Assembly: GCF_021378075.1 (NCBI RefSeq)
Contig: NZ_JAJUOS010000007.1
Location: forward strand, 124,001-188,000
DNA length: 64,000 nucleotides
Direction of reading: 5' to 3'
DNA from: Rhodobacter flavimaris
GTDB taxonomy: Bacteria > Pseudomonadota > Alphaproteobacteria > Rhodobacterales > Rhodobacteraceae
A model generated the notes under the pieces. The model searched no databases, was not told where the DNA came from, and saw only the letters and a program-made list of their open reading frames with translations. Below, in pieces: positions 34,920-42,123 of the stretch (position 1 is its first letter; every line of letters begins with the position of its first letter). Both the position numbers and the translations under genes were made by a program.

Positions 34920-35897
34920 TTACTTGATGATCCCGATTTCTTTCGAGATGGACTGGATCTGCGCCACCGACTCGGCGACGAAGGCCTCAAACGCTGCGCC
35001 TTGCAGGTCGAGCGGGGCCATGCCGTTCGCAGCCATGGTTTCCTTCCACTCGGGCGAGGCATAAAGCTTGCCGATCTTCTCGACCCACATGTTGTAGGCG
35101 TCATCCGACATGCCCTTGGGGGCGTAGAATCCGCGCCAGTTCGCGCCGAGGGCGTCGACGCCCTGCTCTTTCGCGGTCGGGAACTTGTTGAACTCACCTT
35201 CCAGGCGCTCGGGGGCGAGCACCGCAATCACCTTGATATCGCCCGAATCGACGAAGCCCTTGGCTTCCGAGATATCGCCGGTGAAGGCCTGCACCGAACC
35301 CGCCAGAAGCTGGGTCACCGCCTCGCCGCCGCCATCGAAGGCCACGTATTTGACCGTGCGCACATCGTCGATGCCATAGGCATTGGCCGCGATCAGCACC
35401 TTGAGGTGGTCCCAGCCGCCCACGGCCGAACCGCCCGCCACCGACACCGAGGCCGGGTCATTCTTGATCATGTCCAGCAGCTCGGGCAGCGTGTTGATCG
35501 GGCTGTTGGCCGCAACCGCGATCATGCCGTAATCGGCACCGACCGAGGCGACCCAACGCACCTGATCCATCGTGTTGCCCGGATAGGCGCCCTGCGCCAG
35601 ACGGGTCGCGGTCGCCGACGAGGCCGCCACGATCAGGTCATTGCTGTCGTTGCGCTTGTTGACCACTTCGGCATAGGCCACGCCACCGCCGCCACCGGCG
35701 AGGTTCACGACCTGCATGGTCTTGTCGATCATGCCCAGATCCTGAAGCGACTTGCCGACCTGACGGCAGGTGAAGTCCCAGCCGCCGCCCGGGTTCGCGG
35801 GCGCGATGCACTCGGGGTTTTCCTGCGCGGCTGCCATCGTGCCGACCAGACCGAAACCGACCACGGCGAGCGCCGTGCGGATTGCTTTGAAAGCCAT
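34920..35897 (-). CDS. tctC: Tripartite tricarboxylate transporter, periplasmic receptor (Bug family)
   Basis: A 325-aa binding protein with a signal peptide (cleavage about residue 25, MAAAQ). It has Bug-family features: CIAPANPGGGWD near the start of the mature protein (ligand loop), VAGGSAVGGWDHL and DGGGEAVTQLLAGSV. The Cys in CIAPANPGGGWDFTC could pair with the second one in a disulfide. It delivers the tricarboxylate to TctAB. Ribosome site GGAGAACA before ATG 35897. Divergent from tctD. Confidence 0.94.
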   Translation of the reverse strand: MAFKAIRTALAVVGFGLVGTMAAAQENPECIAPANPGGGWDFTCRQVGKSLQDLGMIDKTMQVVNLAGGGGGVAYAEVVNKRNDSNDLIVAASSATATRLAQGAYPGNTMDQVRWVASVGADYGMIAVAANSPINTLPELLDMIKNDPASVSVAGGSAVGGWDHLKVLIAANAYGIDDVRTVKYVAFDGGGEAVTQLLAGSVQAFTGDISEAKGFVDSGDIKVIAVLAPERLEGEFNKFPTAKEQGVDALGANWRGFYAPKGMSDDAYNMWVEKIGKLYASPEWKETMAANGMAPLDLQGAAFEAFVAESVAQIQSISKEIGIIK

Positions 35898-35969
35898 ATT
35901 GTTCTCCTCCACGTTTCGACCCCTGCGGTCATGCCGCCGGGTCTGTGCCAAGGAACTTACGAGTTGAAC

Positions 35970-35987
35970 CTGTCACCAACCTGTCAC
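35970..35987 (+). promoter_or_regulatory. Candidate TctD binding site, tandem CTGTCAC repeat
   Basis: CTGTCAC-CAAC-CTGTCAC is a direct repeat with an 11-bp period, the usual arrangement for OmpR-type response regulators. It lies 33 bases before tctD and 73 bases before divergent tctC. The same repeat with the same period occurs at 40691-40708. Confidence 0.75.
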
Positions 35988-36019
35988 AGGATCGCCGACA
36001 CCCTTGGGAGGGGGGCGCA

Positions 36020-36691
36020 ATGCGAATCTTGCTGGTCGAGGATGCTCCGGATCTGGCCGAGGCGACGCAACGCCAACTCAGCCAAAGCGGGTTTGCCTGC
36101 GATCTCGCCATGACCCTGCGCGACGCCGAGGATTGCCTGGATGTGCAGCGCTATGATGCGGCGGTGCTGGATATCAACCTGCCCGATGGCTCGGGGACGG
36201 ACCTGTTGCGCGACATTCGCCGACGTAAGCTACCGATGCCCGTGCTGATGCTGACCGCGCAGTTTTCGGTGGATGACAAGCTCTCGGCCTTCGGTCTCGG
36301 GGCGGACGACTACCTTACCAAGCCCTTCGATCACCGCGAACTGGCGGCACGGCTGCACGCGCTCTTGCGCCGCGACAAGGCCGAGCGGTCGAGCGAAGTC
36401 ACTCTGGGGCGGCTCAGCTACAACGCCACCGGGGGCGTCGCGAGCGTGGCGGGCGAGCGGCTGGACCTGACGCGGCGCGAATTCTCGCTTCTGGGGATGC
36501 TGCTCAAGCATCGCGGGCAGGTGGTGAATAAAGAGCGCCTGCACGAGGGGCTTTATTCCTTTGACGACGCTATCGTCGGGGTGAACGCGGTCGAGCTTTA
36601 TATCGCGCGGCTGCGCAAAAAGCTGGCGGGCAGCGGGGTCGAGATCCGCACCCTGCGCGGGCAGGGCTACAGCCTTGACGCCGATGACTGA
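36020..36691 (+). CDS. tctD: OmpR-type response regulator TctD
   Basis: A 223-aa response regulator. Receiver domain 1-115 with the phospho-acceptor D51 and K101-type Lys in YLTKPF; winged-helix DNA-binding domain at about 125-220 (RREFSLLGMLL, RGQGYSL). Divergent from the tctCBA transporter, it should control it in response to tricarboxylates. Start at MRILLVED (36020) after GGGAGGGGGGC. Its stop overlaps the tctE start by 8 bases (ATGACTGA). Confidence 0.93.
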   Translation: MRILLVEDAPDLAEATQRQLSQSGFACDLAMTLRDAEDCLDVQRYDAAVLDINLPDGSGTDLLRDIRRRKLPMPVLMLTAQFSVDDKLSAFGLGADDYLTKPFDHRELAARLHALLRRDKAERSSEVTLGRLSYNATGGVASVAGERLDLTRREFSLLGMLLKHRGQVVNKERLHEGLYSFDDAIVGVNAVELYIARLRKKLAGSGVEIRTLRGQGYSLDADD

Positions 36692-38078
36692 ATCGCCGCG
36701 CAGCGCCTCGACCCTGTCGCTCAGCGCCCGGCTTGCGGGCGGTCTGGTCGTGCTGCTGGTGGTCGGCGGCGTGGTGCTGTCGCTTGCCACCTTCGCCTAT
36801 GGCCGTGCCGCGGCGCGCGAGGCCTTCGACCGCCTGCTGGTGGGGGCGGCCAGTTCCATCGCCGCCTCGGTTTCTGTGATTGAGGGCGCGGCGGTGGTGG
36901 ACCTGCCGGTCTCGGCCTTCGATCTGCTTGCCCTCGCCCCCGAGGACCGCATCGCCTACCAGGTGCGCGGCGTCGATGGCGCGGTGCTGACGGGCTATGC
37001 AGACCTGCCGCAGCCACCTCCGTCGCGCCTCGTCACCAGCGGGCCGGTCTATTACGACGCCGCCTTCACCGGCGAGCCTGCACGCTTCATCCGCCTGACC
37101 CGGCGCTTCGCCGAGCGCGACCTGTCGGGCACGATCGAGGTGATCGTCGGGCAGACCCTGCGCGAGCGCAACGCCCTGGCCGAGGATATCGCGCTCAACG
37201 CCCTGATGGGTCTGGCCATAGGCGGGGCTGCGGTGGTTCTGCTGGCGGTGCTGGTCGTGCGCTCGGCGCTGCGCCCGCTGGACGAACTGGCATTGGCCTT
37301 GGCCGGGCGCGACCCGCAAGATCTGACGGCGATTTCCACCGCTGTCCCGCGCGAGGTCGCAAGCCTTGTGGGCGCGGTCAACGGCTTCATGGCGCGGCTG
37401 GATCGACAGTTCGACGCGATGCGCAACCTGATTTCAGATTCCGCCCATCAGCTGCGCACCCCCGTCGCCGCGCTGCGCGCGCAGGCGGATCTGGCGACGC
37501 AGGAAACCGACCCCGACCGGCGCAACCGCCTGATCGGGCGCATCCATGATCGCAGCGTCAGTCTCGGGCGGTTGCTCGACCAGATGCTCAGCCGGGCGCT
37601 GGTCATCCACCGCATCGACTCGGCCCGGCGCGAAGCCGTGGACCTGCGCGACATCGCCCTTGATATCGTCGAGTCGGGCGATCACCAGCTTATCGCCCCG
37701 GGTGCCGAGGTCCGCCTTGAGATTGGCGAGGCGCCCGTGATCGTGCAGGGCGATCCGCTTTCGCTTGGCGAGGCCGCCAAGAACCTGTTTCGTAACGCGC
37801 TGGCGCATGGGCGCGCACCCATCGTGCTGGGGGCCGATGTGCAGGGCGCGCAGGCCCGGCTCTGGGTGCAGGATGCCGGCCCCGGCCCCTCGGCCGCCGT
37901 GCGCACGCAGTTCGGCGGCCGTTTCGTGCGCAGCGCCGCCGCAGACGGGCGCAGCGCCGGGCTGGGCCTCTCGATCGCCGACTCGGTCGCGCGTGCCTTC
38001 GGCGGCCATCTCGCGCTTGAAGACCGCGCCGAGGGGTTCCGCGTCGTGATCATCCTGCCCCGATCGGGAGAGCGCTGA
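36684..38078 (+). CDS. tctE: Sensor histidine kinase TctE
   Basis: A 464-aa membrane kinase. TM1 at about 18-40, a periplasmic sensor of the 2CSK_N type (about 45-170, DRIAYQVRGVDGAVLTGY), TM2 at about 171-193, a short linker, then the phospho-acceptor H255 in SAHQLRTPVAALRAQ and an HATPase domain with N- and G-boxes (NLFRNALAHG, GLGLSIAD). It phosphorylates TctD. Coupled to the binding-protein gene by TGATG overlap. Confidence 0.93.
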   Translation: MTESPRSASTLSLSARLAGGLVVLLVVGGVVLSLATFAYGRAAAREAFDRLLVGAASSIAASVSVIEGAAVVDLPVSAFDLLALAPEDRIAYQVRGVDGAVLTGYADLPQPPPSRLVTSGPVYYDAAFTGEPARFIRLTRRFAERDLSGTIEVIVGQTLRERNALAEDIALNALMGLAIGGAAVVLLAVLVVRSALRPLDELALALAGRDPQDLTAISTAVPREVASLVGAVNGFMARLDRQFDAMRNLISDSAHQLRTPVAALRAQADLATQETDPDRRNRLIGRIHDRSVSLGRLLDQMLSRALVIHRIDSARREAVDLRDIALDIVESGDHQLIAPGAEVRLEIGEAPVIVQGDPLSLGEAAKNLFRNALAHGRAPIVLGADVQGAQARLWVQDAGPGPSAAVRTQFGGRFVRSAAADGRSAGLGLSIADSVARAFGGHLALEDRAEGFRVVIILPRSGER

Positions 38079-39115
38079 TGATCCGCATGACCCTTCTGTT
38101 GCTCTGCCTCGCCCTGCCCGCCCGCGCGCAAGAGGTCCTGCGCGCCTTCGGGCCGGAAAACGCGCTGACCCGGCTGGTCCTGCGTACCACGACCGATGTC
38201 GACATCCTTGCCCCCACCGTGGACGAGTTCCTCGCGGCGCATCCGGGCGTCGCGATCGACTACGAGCAATGGGGCTCGAACGCGCTTTACCAGCGCAGCG
38301 CCGAGGAATGCGCTACGGGCGAAAGCGGCGCCGATATCGTGATCAGCTCGGCCGTCCACCAGATGATCAAGCTGGTCAACGACCGCTGCGCCGCCTCGTG
38401 GCAATCGTCCTACGGCATCGGCCTGCCCGATACGCTGCGCTGGCGCGACGAGATCTGGGGCGTGACCCGCGAACCGGCGGTGATGGTCTACAACCGCAGC
38501 CTCGTGCCGCCCGATCAGGTGCCGCGCACCCGCTTCGACCTGCTCGACCTGCTGCGCCCAGAGGATTCGCGCTACGCCGGGCGCATCGCCACCTACGAGA
38601 TCTCGCAATCCGGGCTTGGATACCTGTTCGCCTATATGGATTCGCAAGAGGCCACGACCTTCGGCGCGCTGATGGAAGCCTTCGCCCGCTCGGGCGCGGT
38701 GGCCACCTGCTGCTCGGCCGAGATCATCGACGGGGTGCAGCGCGGCGACTACCTGATCGCCTACAACATCCTTGGCTCCTACGCCGTGACCGAGGCGCAG
38801 CGCGACCCGAACCTCGGGATCGTCGCGCCGCGCGACTACACGCTGGTTCTGTCGCGCGCGCTGATCTTTCCGGGCAGCCGTGTGCGCCCCGAGGCGGGGG
38901 CGTTCCTCGACTTTCTGCTCTCGCCTGCGGGGCAACTCTCACTTGCCGCGAACAACCTAGCGATCAGCGCCGACAACCCGTCGATCAGCATCGAGGCCGA
39001 TGCGCCCGACAGCGCGCGCCGCCTGATCCCGCTGGCCCCCGCCCTGCTGGTCGCAATGGACCGCGCCAAGTCGGAGCAGTTCCTCTCCGACTGGCGCAAG
39101 ACCTTCGCTCAGTAG
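38078..39115 (+). CDS. Periplasmic solute-binding protein coupled to TctDE
   Basis: A 345-aa ABC-type (AfuA/iron-family-like) binding protein with a signal peptide (about 1-18, cleavage after ARAQ). GADIVISSAVHQM, the RWRDEIWGVTREPAVMVYNR hinge-like segment and a CC pair near residue 212 are seen. No permease or ATPase follows, and its ATG overlaps the tctE stop by one base, so it is likely a sensory partner of TctE rather than a transporter part. The ligand is unknown. Confidence 0.85.
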   Translation: MIRMTLLLLCLALPARAQEVLRAFGPENALTRLVLRTTTDVDILAPTVDEFLAAHPGVAIDYEQWGSNALYQRSAEECATGESGADIVISSAVHQMIKLVNDRCAASWQSSYGIGLPDTLRWRDEIWGVTREPAVMVYNRSLVPPDQVPRTRFDLLDLLRPEDSRYAGRIATYEISQSGLGYLFAYMDSQEATTFGALMEAFARSGAVATCCSAEIIDGVQRGDYLIAYNILGSYAVTEAQRDPNLGIVAPRDYTLVLSRALIFPGSRVRPEAGAFLDFLLSPAGQLSLAANNLAISADNPSISIEADAPDSARRLIPLAPALLVAMDRAKSEQFLSDWRKTFAQ

Positions 39116-39116
39116 C

Positions 39117-40634
39117 TCAGAAGTCGTGCCACAGCCCCAGAGCGCCGAGGCGTGGGGACTTCTTGTTCGAATGGCGGTCCATGCGCGTCAGCACATCAAG
39201 CAGCACCTCGACGCCCTCGGCCAGATGCGGGCCCTTGTTCAGCATCACGCATTCGGCGCGCTGGCTCATGGCGGCATCGGTCATCTCGGCGCGGCTGGCC
39301 TGACCGTCCTTGACCAGCCCTTCCAGCACCTGCGTCGCCCAGACGACGGGCACCTCGGCGGCTTCGCAGAGCCACAGGATTTCCTCCTGGATCTCAGTCA
39401 GCCGCTCGAACCCGATCTCGACCGCCAGATCGCCGCGCGCGATCATCACGCCCACCGGCATCCGCCCCCCTGCCTCGACGATCAGCGCGGGCAGGTTGCG
39501 CAGCGCCAACGGCGTCTCGATCTTGAGCATCAGCGCCGGCCAGTCCTGCGGATTGCGCCCGGGCAGCCGCTCTTCGATCGCGGAGAAAAGCGCGCGCAGA
39601 TCGGCGCCGGTTTGCACGAAGGAATAGCCGATGATGTCGGCATGGCGCAGCGCGAAGTCGAGCGGCGCCATGTCATCCTCGGTCAGGGCGGGCACGCGCA
39701 GATCTGTGCCGGGCAGGTTCACGCCCTTTTCGGGGCGGATACGGGCGCCCTTGCCGGGAGTCGAGACGACCTCGCAGACCACGCGTTCCGGCGTGACTTC
39801 GATCACGCGGGCGCGCAGCCTGCCGTCATTGATCCAGACCGCCGCGCCTTCGGTCAGCGCCGCGTGTTGCGCGGGATGGCTCAGCACCGCCTGAACCCGG
39901 CCCGATTTGCGTAGCTTCTTCTTGCCGCGCGGCAAGGCGGGCACGATCTCGAAACTCTCGCCCACATGCAGCCGCTCTTCTTCGCCCGAGACCGCCTCGA
40001 TGCGCAGCTTGGGGCCGGGCAGGTCAATCTGCACCGGCACGCGGCGTCCCATCTCGGCGCCCAAGCGGCGGGCGTGGCCGATCATCGCGGCCCATTCCTC
40101 GGGGGTGTCATGCGCGCAGTTGATGCGCAGGCAATCGGCACCGGCCGCCAGCAACTGCGCGATCAGTTCAGGCCCCTCGGCGGCGGCGGTGGGCAGAGTG
40201 ACCATGATGCGCGCCTGCGGGTTGCCCCTGCGTGCGCCAAACAGATGATCGCGCCGCGCCGCCAGCCGCGCGGGCCCGGCCGCGAAGATCTCGACGGGCG
40301 GGTATTCGGCCTCGCCCTCGCCGCCGATCAGCGCCAGCGACGCCAGCACCGCGTCGATCGAGGCGCGCACATGGCTTTCTGCCCGACCAAGCGAGCTAAG
40401 CCCGAGCGAAGCCAGCGGCGCCTGGAATGGCACCAGATCGCCCCGCCGCAGCGCCAGGTAATCGGCCAGGTTCCGCGCCGAGGCGACAAATTCGGGGCGC
40501 TGGATCAGCGCGTCCCAATGCTCCATCGTCGCCGAGGCGCGCCGCGCCATATCGGCCCGCAGCACTTCCAGCGCCCGATACAGGCCCCGCGCCTGCGCAC
40601 GCCGCTCGCGTGCCTCGACCTCTGCAAGACTCAT
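39117..40634 (-). CDS. Pyruvate-kinase-like protein with N-terminal extension and no PK_C domain
   Basis: A 505-aa protein whose residues about 138-470 form a pyruvate-kinase barrel plus B domain. Retained: R170 and N172 (CLRINCAH), K371/E373 (LKIE), D402 (ARGDLAVE), T434 (ATQ). It has a helical N-terminal extension of about 135 residues and ends about 70 residues after the ATQ motif, so the C-terminal regulatory domain is absent. D204-L205-P206-G207-P208-K209 replaces DTKGPE: the Leu/Lys pair at rabbit-muscle positions 113 and 117 marks potassium-independent enzymes. Start at 40634 with AGGAGG. Its upstream region carries the tctD-type tandem repeat. It may be a specialised enzyme rather than the main glycolytic kinase. 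Confidence 0.85.
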   Translation of the reverse strand: MSLAEVEARERRAQARGLYRALEVLRADMARRASATMEHWDALIQRPEFVASARNLADYLALRRGDLVPFQAPLASLGLSSLGRAESHVRASIDAVLASLALIGGEGEAEYPPVEIFAAGPARLAARRDHLFGARRGNPQARIMVTLPTAAAEGPELIAQLLAAGADCLRINCAHDTPEEWAAMIGHARRLGAEMGRRVPVQIDLPGPKLRIEAVSGEEERLHVGESFEIVPALPRGKKKLRKSGRVQAVLSHPAQHAALTEGAAVWINDGRLRARVIEVTPERVVCEVVSTPGKGARIRPEKGVNLPGTDLRVPALTEDDMAPLDFALRHADIIGYSFVQTGADLRALFSAIEERLPGRNPQDWPALMLKIETPLALRNLPALIVEAGGRMPVGVMIARGDLAVEIGFERLTEIQEEILWLCEAAEVPVVWATQVLEGLVKDGQASRAEMTDAAMSQRAECVMLNKGPHLAEGVEVLLDVLTRMDRHSNKKSPRLGALGLWHDF

Positions 40635-40690
40635 CGCAACCTCCTGTGGACCACCCGCCAAGTGCGCTACAGCGCCGATGCGACAAACCG

Positions 40691-40708
40691 GTGACAGCCC
40701 TGTGACAG
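40691..40708 (-). promoter_or_regulatory. Second tandem CTGTCAC repeat, upstream of the pyruvate-kinase-like gene
   Basis: On the reverse strand, CTGTCAC-AGGG-CTGTCAC has the same 7-mer and the same 11-bp period as the site at 35970-35987. It lies 57 bases before the start codon of the pyruvate-kinase-like gene and points toward it. Confidence 0.75.
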
Positions 40709-40822
40709 CGCGGTTACGTTGTCGCGCCACAATGCCCAGCAAACCCTTGCAAGCGCGTCCCCCTTGCGTTAGCTGGGGCAGGATTTTTGCCGGGACGGTT
40801 CCGGCGCTTCAGGGGGGGTAGG

Positions 40823-42085
40823 ATGCCGCTTCTTGTCATGAAATTCGGTGGCACCTCGGTGGCCGATCTCGACCGCATCAAGAATGCAGCCGAGAAGGTC
40901 CAGCGCGAGGTCGAACGCGGCTACGACGTCATCGTCATCGTGTCGGCCATGTCGGGCAAGACCAACGAGCTGGTGGGCTGGGTCGAGGGCACCTCGCCCC
41001 TGTACGACGCGCGCGAATATGACGCCGTCGTGGCCTCGGGCGAGAACGTCACCGCCGGCCTGATGGCGCTGCGCCTGCAAGAGATGGGCGTGCCCGCGCG
41101 CAGCTGGCAGGGCTGGCAGGTGCCGATCAACACCACCTCGGCGCATAGCTCGGCCCGGTTCGTGTCGATCCCGCGCGAGAATATCGACGCCAAGTTCGCC
41201 GAGGGCATGAAGGTTGCCGTCGTCGCGGGCTTCCAAGGCATCTCGGCCGAGGGCCGCATCACCACGCTTGGCCGTGGCGGTTCAGACACGACCGCCGTGG
41301 CTTTCGCTGCCGCCTTCGGCGCCGAGCGCTGCGACATCTATACCGACGTCGACGGCGTTTACACGACCGACCCGCGGATCAGCTCGAAAGCGCGCAAGCT
41401 CGACAAGATCGCCTTCGAGGAAATGCTCGAACTGGCCTCGCTTGGCGCGAAAGTGCTGCAAACCCGCTCGGTCGAGCTGGCAATGCGTTATAATGTGCGC
41501 CTGCGGGTGCTGTCGTCCTTCGAGGACACCGACGAAAACTCTGGAACCCTTGTCTGCGGTGAGGATGAAATCATGGAATCGAAAGTCGTCTCGGGCGTGG
41601 CCTATTCGCGTGACGAAGCCAAGATCACGCTCTTCACCATCGAAGACCGTCCGGGTGTGGCCCAGGCCATCTTCGGGCCACTGTCGGATGCGGGCGTGAA
41701 CGTCGACATGATCGTTCAGAACATCTCGGAGAAAGACTATGACGAGGCCCACTCGGGCGCCGTCACCGACATGACTTTCTCCTGCCCGATCAACCAGGTA
41801 GCCCGCGCCAAGAAGGCGATGGAAGATGCCAAGGCCGCCGGTCAGATCAACTACGACGACCTGATCATCGACACCGAAGTGGCCAAAGTCTCGGTCGTCG
41901 GCATCGGTATGCGTTCGCACGCTGGCGTCGCCGCGACCATGTTCAAGGCACTTGCTGCCGAAAACATCAACATCAAGGTCATCTCGACCTCCGAGATCAA
42001 GATTTCGGTGCTGATCGACCGGAAATATATGGAACTGGCCGTGCAGGCCCTCCATGATGCCTTCGAACTGGAGAAAGCGGCCTGA
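40823..42085 (+). CDS. lysC: Aspartate kinase
   Basis: A 420-aa enzyme that makes aspartyl phosphate for lysine, threonine and methionine synthesis. KFGGTSV at 7-13 is the phosphate-binding signature, GRGGSDTTAVA lies near 150, and two C-terminal ACT domains (about 265-420) should confer feedback inhibition by lysine/threonine. Start at MPLLVMKFGG after GGGGGGTAGG. A short gap leads to ptsP, so the two may be co-transcribed. Confidence 0.96.
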   Translation: MPLLVMKFGGTSVADLDRIKNAAEKVQREVERGYDVIVIVSAMSGKTNELVGWVEGTSPLYDAREYDAVVASGENVTAGLMALRLQEMGVPARSWQGWQVPINTTSAHSSARFVSIPRENIDAKFAEGMKVAVVAGFQGISAEGRITTLGRGGSDTTAVAFAAAFGAERCDIYTDVDGVYTTDPRISSKARKLDKIAFEEMLELASLGAKVLQTRSVELAMRYNVRLRVLSSFEDTDENSGTLVCGEDEIMESKVVSGVAYSRDEAKITLFTIEDRPGVAQAIFGPLSDAGVNVDMIVQNISEKDYDEAHSGAVTDMTFSCPINQVARAKKAMEDAKAAGQINYDDLIIDTEVAKVSVVGIGMRSHAGVAATMFKALAAENINIKVISTSEIKISVLIDRKYMELAVQALHDAFELEKAA

Positions 42086-42123
42086 GGCACTCAGGCCCAG
42101 AGGGGAGAGGCTGGGCGAGGTCA

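Noticed and set aside
35898-35969. Possible sigma-54 promoter before tctC (GG-N10-GC)
   Set aside because: The -12 element is poor and TctD is not an enhancer-binding protein, so a sigma-70 promoter controlled by an OmpR-type regulator is more likely.
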